Shown here piece after piece: positions 1 through 8,174 of a DNA stretch of 64,000 nucleotides (positions within the stretch are counted from its first letter, which is position 1; every line of letters starts with the position of its first letter). The translations under genes and the position numbers were made by a program. Below the pieces are notes generated by a model. The model saw only the letters and a program-made list of their open reading frames with translations, searched no databases and had not been told where the DNA came from. This DNA is from Phaeobacter piscinae (GTDB taxonomy: Bacteria > Pseudomonadota > Alphaproteobacteria > Rhodobacterales > Rhodobacteraceae), in the NCBI RefSeq assembly GCF_002407245.1, contig NZ_CP010681.1, positions 186,001 through 250,000 of the forward strand, read 5' to 3'.

Positions 1-3
1 AGG

Positions 4-2370
4 TCATTTGGTTTCCCCTGCCGCGAGATGGGCCAGAACTTGGTCACGCGGGCCATCGACCACCATCCGGCCCGATTGCAGGATCAGCGTCCGATTGGTC
101 AGCGACAGGATCGGCATCCGGTGCGTCGCAATCACGGTCGTGCGGCCTTCAAGCCAGGTTTCCAAACGGCTGACCAGGGTGCGTTCCAACGTCTGATCCA
201 GCGCCGCCGTGGGCTCATCCAGCAGCACGATTGACGGGTTCTGCAACCACAGGCGTGCCCAGCCGATGGATTGGCGTTGCCCGATGGAAAGACCGCCGCC
301 GCCGTCGAAAATTTCCAGATCGAGGCCCTTGTGGTGGTTGCGCACATGCGCGCCCAGGCCGGCAAAATCCAGCGCTGTCATCAACCGGTCGTCGTCGCGC
401 TCCAGCTGGTTCAGGTTCAAGTTTTCGCGCAGGGTGCCGGCAAACAGGCGGACATCCTGGCTGAGATAGCCAATGTGGCGGCGCAGATCGCGCGGGTCGA
501 TCTGGGTCATATCGGTGCCGTCGATCATCACCCGGCCGCGATCCGGCGCATAAAGCCCCGACATCAGTTTGAGCAGCGTGGATTTGCCCGAGCCATTGAC
601 GCCCAGCACGGCAACCCGCTGGCCCGGTGTCACCGCGACACCCGGCACATCCAGCGTCGGCGCGCCATCTTCGTCATAGCGGAACATCACTTCGCGCAGT
701 TCAAACCGCCCTTGCAGGCTGTCACGGCGCAGATAGGATCGTTCGTCTTCTTTTTCCTGAGCAGAATTGGCGATGGCATCCAGCCCCTCCAGCGCGCCTT
801 TCACATTGCTCCAGCGGGCAAGTGTCGCGGCGAACTGGGTTAGGGGAGCCAGCGTCCGGCTGGTCAGAATGCCCGTCGCAATGATGGTCCCGACGGTGAA
901 TTCACCGGCAAACACCATCAACGTACCAACCACAACCGACCCGATATAGGTCGCCTGCTGCACACCCTGCGACCAATGGGTCAGGGCGCTGGACAGGCGG
1001 CGCTGCTCGGTTGCGGCATGGGTGGACAAGGTGTTCAACTCGTCCCAAAGGCGTAGCACACGATCTTCGCCGCGCTGGCTCTTGAGGGTGTCCAGCTCAT
1101 TCACCACCTCATGCAGCAGGCGACCAGCCTTGGCATTGGCCCCTTGGGTCTGACGTGTCAGAGCAATCATGCGCTTCTGCATGAAATAGGCGGGCAACAG
1201 CATCAGAATGCCGCCAGCGATGATGATCCAGACAATCGGGCCGGCAATTGATGCCACCAGCAGCAGGAACACGGCGATGAAGGGGATATCAGCCAGTGTC
1301 GAAATCGTTGTCGAGGTGAAGAACTCGCGCACCGATCCAAAGTCACGCATCGCGGCAAACAAGCCTGACGGGGGCAGCGGTTTCTTGTCCGACCGCATCC
1401 CGATCAGACGGCGCATCAGGTTGTTCTGAACCGAGAGCTCAATTTGGCGTCCGGCGGCATCGGTCAGCCGGGCACGGGCCAGTTTCAGCAGCGCCTCCAG
1501 CATGATGGCGAGGAAAGCACCAACCGCCAGCACCCAAAGCGTCGCGTGGGACTGGTGCGGCACGACACGGTCATAGACCTGCAGGGAGAAGAGCGCGACC
1601 GAGACTGCCAGAATATTGGCAACCAGCGAGCCGAGCATGATTTCACCGACCTGACGGCGGTATTTGGGGAATTCCCCCCAAAACCAATGGTCACTTTCCA
1701 GCTGCGGCGTATGACGCGCGGCGATCTGTTTCAGCGAATTGCGCGCACCCAGCGTGGTGCCGGTAAAATAGGGGCCGAACTCGCCCACCGGAACATCGGC
1801 GCGATTGTCCGTGCAGGTGGTGTCATAGACGCTGAGCATGTCGCGACTTTGCGACAGCACCAGCACACATTGGCCGTTGTTCATCATTGCCAGCGCGGGC
1901 CAGCTCTCGGCGGTGAGAGGCACCTGATGATTGATCTGGGCCTGCATGCCGGTGGTTTGTAGCGCACGCGCAAGCGAGTCCACAGAGACATCGCCGGGAT
2001 CGTTGCGCCACATGTGTTCGGCAACGTCACTGAGGGCGACATTGGTCCCTTTGAGGGCGGCAAAGGTCGCGATTAATGCGGCGCGGTGCTGAATGCGGGC
2101 TGTCGCATCCTCAATCAGTGCGCTGACCTCACCTATGTCACCGTCTTCCAGCAGGCCAGTTAGATCCACCTCAGCCATCGGCGGGGCTGCGGGGCCGGGT
2201 GTGGGCGTAGGTGCAGCCGAAGCTGGCGCCAGATGTGGTGCGGCTTGGGTCTCTACAGCACGGAGTACAGGTTTGCCGCCGCTGGCGCGTGCAGCATCAT
2301 CCGGCGCGCGGGGGGCTGGGGGGACGGTCCGCAGCACGGTGTCATCTGTCGGGCGGTTGGAATTGCTCAA
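4..2370 (-). CDS. Type I secretion ABC transporter, LapB-like (permease-ATPase)
   Basis: Inner-membrane ATPase/permease of a type I secretion system, expected to export the Ig-repeat adhesin encoded upstream in the same direction. About 65 Pro/Ala-rich residues come first. Residues ~85-225 look like a C39-like domain without a recognisable catalytic Cys/His pair, as in adhesin exporters of the LapB class that do not cleave a leader. The membrane domain spans ~240-520. The nucleotide-binding domain has Walker A GVNGSGKST (590-598), signature LSIGQ (694-698), Walker B IVLLDE (714-719) and the H-loop His750. Its ATG overlaps the stop of the TolC-like gene by 4 bases, so the two are translationally coupled. 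The HlyD-type membrane-fusion protein is not in the window and would lie past the left edge. The family call is firm; the cargo is inferred from synteny. Confidence 0.93.
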   Translation of the reverse strand: MSNSNRPTDDTVLRTVPPAPRAPDDAARASGGKPVLRAVETQAAPHLAPASAAPTPTPGPAAPPMAEVDLTGLLEDGDIGEVSALIEDATARIQHRAALIATFAALKGTNVALSDVAEHMWRNDPGDVSVDSLARALQTTGMQAQINHQVPLTAESWPALAMMNNGQCVLVLSQSRDMLSVYDTTCTDNRADVPVGEFGPYFTGTTLGARNSLKQIAARHTPQLESDHWFWGEFPKYRRQVGEIMLGSLVANILAVSVALFSLQVYDRVVPHQSHATLWVLAVGAFLAIMLEALLKLARARLTDAAGRQIELSVQNNLMRRLIGMRSDKKPLPPSGLFAAMRDFGSVREFFTSTTISTLADIPFIAVFLLLVASIAGPIVWIIIAGGILMLLPAYFMQKRMIALTRQTQGANAKAGRLLHEVVNELDTLKSQRGEDRVLRLWDELNTLSTHAATEQRRLSSALTHWSQGVQQATYIGSVVVGTLMVFAGEFTVGTIIATGILTSRTLAPLTQFAATLARWSNVKGALEGLDAIANSAQEKEDERSYLRRDSLQGRFELREVMFRYDEDGAPTLDVPGVAVTPGQRVAVLGVNGSGKSTLLKLMSGLYAPDRGRVMIDGTDMTQIDPRDLRRHIGYLSQDVRLFAGTLRENLNLNQLERDDDRLMTALDFAGLGAHVRNHHKGLDLEIFDGGGGLSIGQRQSIGWARLWLQNPSIVLLDEPTAALDQTLERTLVSRLETWLEGRTTVIATHRMPILSLTNRTLILQSGRMVVDGPRDQVLAHLAAGETK

Positions 2371-3686
2371 ATCCGGTCCCCATCGGCCAAAAGCCCCATA
2401 TCGCTTGCCAGTGCCAGCTGGATCAGAACGACTTCGTATTTTGCATCGATATGGGCGTGTTCGCGGCGTACCACTTCTTCATAGATGGACACCACATCCA
2501 TGACCGAGCGTTGCCCGGCCTTAAACTGTGCCTGAAACAGGCGATAGGTCTCGCGGCTGGTCTGCGCCAGAGTTGCGGCTTCGGCCTCTTGTCTGCGATA
2601 GGAGGCAAGGCGCTGCATCTGCCGGCTGTAGTCGCGGCGCGCGTCTTCCTCGACTTCGGAGACCTGACGTTTGGCAATTTCCTTGGAGGCTTCAATCGCC
2701 TTCAGCGCGGCCGGGGTACCAAGGCCAAAGGGCTGCGCCAGATCCAGTGTCAGACCCGCGCCGGATCCATCACTGGTGACATTGCCCGCTGCAGAGACCT
2801 GCGGCAGCAGACCGGCGCGTTCCATTTTGGCCTGTTCCACACTGCGGGTGGCCTCGGCTTCCGCCTTGAGAACAGTCAGATAGGTTCCGGCTTCCGGCGG
2901 GGAGGCCAGATGCAGGTGGCTCGGGGTTTCAGCGAAGCTCTGACCGGTGATCGCCTTCAGCTCTGCGGTCGCCGTTGCGCTGGCGTCCTTGGCTGTCGCC
3001 ACAGCAGAGCGCATACCATTGATTTTGCTCTGCACCACATTGAGATCGGCGCGATCCGAGACGCCGCCTTCAACGCGGCCCAACACGATACGCTCGAATT
3101 CATACATCCGTGACAGGGCGCGGGTGCCGATGGCGGCTTTCTCGGAGCCGCGCAGCCCGGACACATAGAGGCTTAGAGCGGTTTCGACACGCTCATTCAT
3201 ATCAATCGACAGGTTGACGGCGGCCACCTCGACGTCGGCGGCAGCAAAGGCGCGCTCTGCCTTGCGACGGCCGTTGTCGAACAGCACCTGTTCAATCAGG
3301 ATACCCGCCACCAGGTCGCCGAGATCCGTGAGACTGACAGAAGGCCCCAGCGTGGGTAGCCAGTTTTTCGACTTAGCTTCGGCGCGCAGTTTGGCGCTGG
3401 TCAGTTCTGCCTCCGCGGCACGGGCAGAGGCGGAGATCGTTGACTTGGCCACGACGTCATAGACGCTGCCGTCTTCCAGCAGCGATTGGCGCTGCATCAG
3501 CGTGGAGATCACGGCTGAAGGGTTCTTGGCATCTGGCTGGGCAAAGCTGCTGGCGCGACGGCTGACATCCGTATCGGCGCCTTCGCCGGGTTTGGCAAAG
3601 GGCAGGGATTGCATACAGGCAGACAGGCAGCACAACAGTGCCACCGCGCCAATGGGTCGTCCCAATTGCATCCTGCCCCCTCGCAT
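2367..3686 (-). CDS. TolC-family outer-membrane efflux lipoprotein of the type I secretion system
   Basis: Outer-membrane channel component of the adhesin secretion system. The 439-residue product begins with a lipoprotein signal: a hydrophobic run ending in lipobox LSAC (Cys24), so it is probably acylated. The rest is the long alanine/glutamate-rich helical sequence typical of TolC/OEP duplicated hairpins. An alternative ATG five codons in (3671) is preceded by a GA/G-rich Shine-Dalgarno-like run and is nearly as good; both keep the lipobox. The gene sits 88 bases downstream of the adhesin and overlaps the ABC exporter by ATGA, giving the order adhesin-TolC-ABC. The family call rests on composition, the signal and context rather than on a catalytic motif. 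Confidence 0.9.
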   Translation of the reverse strand: MRGGRMQLGRPIGAVALLCCLSACMQSLPFAKPGEGADTDVSRRASSFAQPDAKNPSAVISTLMQRQSLLEDGSVYDVVAKSTISASARAAEAELTSAKLRAEAKSKNWLPTLGPSVSLTDLGDLVAGILIEQVLFDNGRRKAERAFAAADVEVAAVNLSIDMNERVETALSLYVSGLRGSEKAAIGTRALSRMYEFERIVLGRVEGGVSDRADLNVVQSKINGMRSAVATAKDASATATAELKAITGQSFAETPSHLHLASPPEAGTYLTVLKAEAEATRSVEQAKMERAGLLPQVSAAGNVTSDGSGAGLTLDLAQPFGLGTPAALKAIEASKEIAKRQVSEVEEDARRDYSRQMQRLASYRRQEAEAATLAQTSRETYRLFQAQFKAGQRSVMDVVSIYEEVVRREHAHIDAKYEVVLIQLALASDMGLLADGDRI

Positions 3687-3774
3687 CGCCTGTGTCCTTA
3701 CCCTTGTGTCCGGGTATTTGGTCGAGAGGGTCAGCTATAGTGTTTGACCGCCCCCCGGTCGACCTGTTTTCGGA

Positions 3775-6700
3775 TCAGATGACGACCTGTACGTCCTGAT
3801 CGACGATCAGTGTCGTGCCGTCATTTCCGATCGTATAGACATTATACAGCTCGCCATCGACGATGCGGGTTCCAGTGCTAGATGCGTTGCCCCCCGTCAC
3901 TGTGATCTTGTCTTGGTCGTTATCGCTACCGTGAATGGTCAGCGTGTTAGAATTGTTCGACAGCGCCTTGATGTCAGCTTCGCTCAGCGTCAGCTGGGCG
4001 TCGGTGGAAAATTTCAGATCGAGGTTGTCAATATTGAAATTGCCAAGCTGGGCATGGTCAAGCGTGCCTGCGTTCGTCGCGTTATCGTCAAAGATCACAA
4101 GCGTGCTGGACGTATTGCCCAGGTTGTCACTGCGCGACAAGACAAGATGGGTGCCATCGGGAATGGGGGTTCCAAAGGCAAATTCGGTCCCGTCTTGGGG
4201 GTCTACGGTCTTGCTCGCGGCAGGCGTACTCACTGTGCCGGCCGGATCAAGAGTGTTGACCGCATAGTTGTCGGTGGCGTCCTTTGTCTCAAGCTCAAGA
4301 ATGCCTTGGCCCGTAATCTTGAGTGCGTAGATCGAGGCGGGGTCCACCACGGTGTCGATATCGAACTGCTCCGTGACCGTGTCGGTGTTTCCGGCCGCAT
4401 CGGTTGCCGAAATGGTCGCGAGGACCGAACGGTCGCCGTCTGGCAGATCGTCATCGTTAAGCGTGGCGCTCCAGTTACCCAGTGCATCGACTGTTGCTGT
4501 CACCTCAATTCCATCCACAATGACCTTCACACTCGATCCGGGTTCAACAGTCCCGTTGAAGGTGACGCCAGCCTGTTGTTCTGCCTTGGTGATGATGTCA
4601 TCGGCAGTCTGGTTTGGTCGAACAGTGAGCGGGTCAACAAGTGTATCGAGGGCGACAGTGTCAGAGACACTTGCGGTGTTGCCCGCGTCATCCACGATCG
4701 AAGCCGAGATTGGCAGCGTTCGTTCACCGGTCGGGATATCGTTGGCCGGGAAGGTGGTGGCCCAATTGCCGTTTCCGTCTGCGACAACTTGGCGGCTCGC
4801 CGCGCCGAGGCCAACAGTCACGGTCAGACCCGGTGTCGCGGTACCGCTGATTTCGACACCGTCCGCACGTTCGACGGCGTTGATCACATCGTCGAGTTCG
4901 ATCGGGTCGGGAGATAGCGCCACAGTGCCTACAACGGTGTCTACCCGCAGGGCAGAGGAGGCCGAAGCGGTGTTACCCGCCGCGTCCGTTGCCGACACTG
5001 TGACCGAGGTATTGTATTCGCCAGCCGCCAGCGCGCCCGGCTCGAAAAGGGCGCTCCAAGTGCCATTTGCAGCCACGGTCGCAGTACGGGTCACACCCGC
5101 GACAGTTACCTCAACGGCAGACCCTGGCTCGGCAGCGCCGGTAAGCGTCACACCGGCCTGTGCCTCGGCGGCGTTGACGATATTGTCACCGCCTGCCTGA
5201 TTGGGATCGATGCTGACCGCGGTCGAGGTGTCGACGCGCAGGGTGCCTGTCGTGCTCTCACTGTTCCCGGCGGCATCGGTCGCGGTGACGCTGACCGGAG
5301 CGTCATATTCGCCGGGGGTGATTTCACCAGTGGTATAAGGCGCGCTCCAGCGGCCCTGTGCATCCGCCGTCACGGTGCGGGTGATGCCCTGGAAGGTGAC
5401 AGCAACGGATGCACCGGCCTCAGCAGTGCCGGTCAAGGTGAGGCCGCCTGCGGCTTCCGCACCATTCAGCACGTCATCGCCCCCGGCCTGCCCGTTGTCG
5501 AGACCGACGCTGGTCGTGGTGTCGACGTGGATCTGGCTGCTTGTCGAGGCGGTGTTGCCGTAGGCATCGGTCGCCGTCGCCGTCACGGTTGTGTCATACG
5601 TTCCATCGGCAATGTCGGACCCGGCAAAGCTCGCAGTCCATTGCCCCTGAGCATTGGCCGTCACGGTGCGGGTTGCATTGCCCAGCTGTACCACAACGCT
5701 GGCGCCTGCCTCGGCGGTGCCGGTCAGATCCAGGCCGTTGTTGGCCTCGACCGCGTTGATCAGGTTGTCCCCCGCAATGGGGTTGCTGAGTGCGACCTCG
5801 GTTTCGGTGTCCACCCGGACGGTGCCGGTGGTGGAGGCTGTGTTGCCGAGTGCGTCGGTCGCAGTGACCGAGACGTTGGCGTCATATTCGCCGGTCGGGA
5901 TCTCGCTGGTGGCGAAATCCGCACTCCAGTTGCCCTGCGCATCCGCTGTCACGGTATGCGTGGTGCCCTCAAGCGTCACGGCGACGCTGGCACCGGCTTC
6001 GGCCTTGCCGGTTAGGGTTACACCGCTGGTCACTTCCGGCGCGGAAATCACATTGTCGCCTGCCTGAACTGCGTCGAGAGACGCCGTAGTTTCGGTGTCC
6101 ACAGGGATCGAGGTTGAGGTGGAGCTGGTATTGCCACTGGTGTCCGTTGCCACGGCAGAGACGCTAGCGTCATAGGTGCCGGTTGCGATCTCCGAGCTGA
6201 GATAGCTAGCCGACCAGTTGCCCTGTGCGTCAGCTGTCACGGTGCGGCTAACCCCCTGGAAGGTCACCACAACACTTGATCCGGCTTCGGCCGTACCCGT
6301 CAGGGTGATGCCTGCCGCCTGCTCGGCACCGCTGATCATGTGATCGTTGCCCACTTGGGTGTTGATGGTCACACGGGTCTCGGTGTCGACATCAACAGTG
6401 TGGGAGGTGGTGCTGGTGTTGCCAAAGGAATCGGCGCTGGTGACTTCGATGGTGGAGCTGTAAATGCCCGTCGCCACCTCGTTCACGCTGTAGTTCACCG
6501 ACCAAGTGCCGTTATCCGCGACCGTAGTGGTGCGGGTGACGCCCTGGAATTCCACGCTGACGCTGGCACCGGCTTCACCAGTACCGTTGATCACAACACC
6601 ATCGGCCACTTCGATATAGTTGATGTGATCATCGCCCTCGACGGTGTTGACAGCGATCGGTGGCGGTGTGGTGTCGATGATGACCGAAGGGCCATCAAGA

Positions 6701-7470
6701 TTAAATTCGGTTCCGTCCGGGTCCTTTACGTAGACTGTTGTCTCATACGAGCCGTCCGGCGGCATGTTGGTGACCGGGAAATTGGCAACCCAGGTGCCAT
6801 CGTCCTTAACCGTGACCGTTTCGGTGATGGTGCCCAGTGTCACCTCGACGGTGGAGCCAGGGGCACCGGTGCCGCTGACGACCACATCGTCGGTAGTGGA
6901 ACCGGCGACGGGGTATGTTGCATCGGGGTTGTCGACGGTTGGTGTCACGGCACCGCCGCCGCCACCACCACCACCACCGCCACCGCCACCAACGATGGCA
7001 GCTGCACCGACCACACCGGCTGCTGCACCAGCGGTGCCGAGACCGCCGATCAGAGGAGCCACAAGAGGCGCAACAACTGGCTCAATACGTTCTACGTCAA
7101 GGAACACCATATCATCATAGGCGCTCCACTTGCCGCTCAGATCGAGGGGTTCGTAGCTGGCATAGAGCATCCCATCGGTGCGGTCCTCCAGAACCACCTC
7201 GACGAAGTTGCCTTCCTCACTGAGGAACAGGTTTTTACTTCCTGTTGCACCGGTGTTGAAGAAATCATCCAGTACCACCACCTGGCCGTCGATCAGCGTA
7301 ATATGAAGGTCTTGTCCGCGCCGCGCATAGCTCTCGACATCGGACGGTCCGAGGTTCAGCGAAATGTCTTTCGCTGCTGCCGTTGCAATCGTCGCTTGGG
7401 GGGTGTCAGCAGATGTACCATGCTGCTTGGTGCCCGCCATGTCGCGGACGATGTATCCAACCGTACTCAT
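3775..7470 (-). CDS. Large secreted Ig-repeat adhesin (BapA/LapA-like), type I secreted
   Basis: Probable biofilm or surface adhesin of 1231 residues. It has no Sec signal. The N-terminal ~130 residues resemble the prefix domain of BapA-type proteins. A Gly/Ala-rich hydrophobic hinge follows, with thirteen consecutive glycines (~161-173), and then about nine tandem Ig-like modules of ~95-100 residues. These share motifs such as GTAEAGASV, VTADAQGNWS and TDAAGNT. The last ~190 residues end in a hydrophobic, Asp-containing tail, consistent with an uncleaved C-terminal type I secretion signal. I chose ATG 7470 rather than an in-frame TTG at 7497 because GAGCGG lies at a fitting distance before the ATG. 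The protein is small next to classical LapA/BapA (thousands of residues). It heads the secretion operon; function is inferred from architecture and neighbours. Confidence 0.88.
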   Translation of the reverse strand: MSTVGYIVRDMAGTKQHGTSADTPQATIATAAAKDISLNLGPSDVESYARRGQDLHITLIDGQVVVLDDFFNTGATGSKNLFLSEEGNFVEVVLEDRTDGMLYASYEPLDLSGKWSAYDDMVFLDVERIEPVVAPLVAPLIGGLGTAGAAAGVVGAAAIVGGGGGGGGGGGGGAVTPTVDNPDATYPVAGSTTDDVVVSGTGAPGSTVEVTLGTITETVTVKDDGTWVANFPVTNMPPDGSYETTVYVKDPDGTEFNLDGPSVIIDTTPPPIAVNTVEGDDHINYIEVADGVVINGTGEAGASVSVEFQGVTRTTTVADNGTWSVNYSVNEVATGIYSSTIEVTSADSFGNTSTTSHTVDVDTETRVTINTQVGNDHMISGAEQAAGITLTGTAEAGSSVVVTFQGVSRTVTADAQGNWSASYLSSEIATGTYDASVSAVATDTSGNTSSTSTSIPVDTETTASLDAVQAGDNVISAPEVTSGVTLTGKAEAGASVAVTLEGTTHTVTADAQGNWSADFATSEIPTGEYDANVSVTATDALGNTASTTGTVRVDTETEVALSNPIAGDNLINAVEANNGLDLTGTAEAGASVVVQLGNATRTVTANAQGQWTASFAGSDIADGTYDTTVTATATDAYGNTASTSSQIHVDTTTSVGLDNGQAGGDDVLNGAEAAGGLTLTGTAEAGASVAVTFQGITRTVTADAQGRWSAPYTTGEITPGEYDAPVSVTATDAAGNSESTTGTLRVDTSTAVSIDPNQAGGDNIVNAAEAQAGVTLTGAAEPGSAVEVTVAGVTRTATVAANGTWSALFEPGALAAGEYNTSVTVSATDAAGNTASASSALRVDTVVGTVALSPDPIELDDVINAVERADGVEISGTATPGLTVTVGLGAASRQVVADGNGNWATTFPANDIPTGERTLPISASIVDDAGNTASVSDTVALDTLVDPLTVRPNQTADDIITKAEQQAGVTFNGTVEPGSSVKVIVDGIEVTATVDALGNWSATLNDDDLPDGDRSVLATISATDAAGNTDTVTEQFDIDTVVDPASIYALKITGQGILELETKDATDNYAVNTLDPAGTVSTPAASKTVDPQDGTEFAFGTPIPDGTHLVLSRSDNLGNTSSTLVIFDDNATNAGTLDHAQLGNFNIDNLDLKFSTDAQLTLSEADIKALSNNSNTLTIHGSDNDQDKITVTGGNASSTGTRIVDGELYNVYTIGNDGTTLIVDQDVQVVI
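4340..6915 (-). repeat. Nine tandem Ig-like repeats inside the adhesin gene
   Basis: About nine imperfect direct repeats of roughly 285-300 bases, each coding one Ig-like module. The recurring elements are an N-x-x-E start (for example VINAVE, LINAVE, IVNAAE), GTAEAGASV, a G-N/R-W-S strand and a TDAAGNTAS strand ending in V-DT. Copies 3-7 are most alike; the first and the last two diverge. Such arrays can expand or contract by recombination. Confidence 0.85.
6952..6990 (-). repeat. Trinucleotide tract coding 13 consecutive glycines
   Basis: Thirteen successive GGT/GGC codons (ACC/GCC on the plus strand), including a pure run of five ACC triplets. They form the flexible hinge between the N-terminal domain and the Ig repeats. 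The unit is in frame, so slippage would change hinge length without shifting the frame. Confidence 0.8.
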
Positions 7471-8174
7471 TTTTATATACCGCTCGTCAAAGACCAAAGC
7501 GCCAGAATCGTAGCGCCAAGGTAGCCTGCATTGTTTTGCCCATCGACCGTCTCCGCGGTCATATTGCCGCCATATTGCTGCCTTCCCAGCAGCCTTGTCT
7601 AGGTTTTGATGAGCGGATTTTTACCGAAAAGATCGGGGTGTGGCTAATTTGTAGTCAATTTGCATCAAAGTTTATCGGGACATTTTTGTTAATGTCCCCC
7701 TCTGGTTGACGTTAGGGAATTGACCGAAGTGGTTTTGCGATATGTTTGCGTCAACCCGGAGCGTTCATCGGCCTTGTATCACAGGCAGTTTCTGAAACTT
7801 AGCGTAATCTGGGCGGCGCGAGTCGCGCGCAGCTTTGCCAGCCCGGGTCACGTGGATATCGCCGATGTGTGAACGAGTGTTCTTTTAAAACGCACTGGCA
7901 ATTAACCAAAAAGACACCAGTTTCAGATAGGATAAAGGGCATAATTGGTGTAGAGTTGATCCTAAGTACACGACGCCGAAACCCAGGCCGCAGCTGGAAT
8001 GTCACCGCTCAGAGTGACCCGCTTGTCTTGTATAGCCGGATCCGGTGCCGAGCAGAATTCAGACGAATATTTTCACGCGGACATTCCTTGGCCCTCGCGC
8101 TGGGCGCCCTCTGTCCGTGTGCGATCTTGGACCCCAGGAGGACCGGCGCGCAGTAACTAGGAGGCTAGAGCCAG
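7471..8174. other. 704-base divergent intergenic region between adhesin and prkA
   Basis: No gene is supported here; the short reading frames lack start signals and family resemblance. It is more AT-rich than its neighbours and must hold the adhesin promoter (minus) and the prkA promoter (plus). It contains a perfect dyad at 7677-7698 and a looser one, GGTTGACG (7704-7711) with CGTCAACC (7749-7756). The prkA end carries a strong AGGAGG at 8159-8164. I see no clear EcfG-type (GGAAC-N16/17-CGTT) promoter. Confidence 0.6.
7677..7698. promoter_or_regulatory. Perfect inverted repeat upstream of the adhesin operon
   Basis: Arms GGGACATT and AATGTCCC are separated by six bases (TTTGTT). There is no T-tract suited to termination on either strand. 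It lies about 210 bases upstream of the adhesin start, so it may be a binding site for a dimeric regulator. No specific regulator can be named. Confidence 0.4.

Noticed and set aside
4340..6915. Regular direct repeats that might suggest a CRISPR-like array
   Set aside because: Period of about 285-300 bases, imperfect and in frame; they are Ig-module repeats of the adhesin.
6340..7524. 394-codon plus-strand frame opposite the adhesin
   Set aside because: Shadow of the repetitive adhesin sequence; no start signal and no recognisable domain.
7471..8174. EcfG (general stress) promoter for prkA
   Set aside because: No GGAAC-N16/17-CGTT match could be found in the gap.
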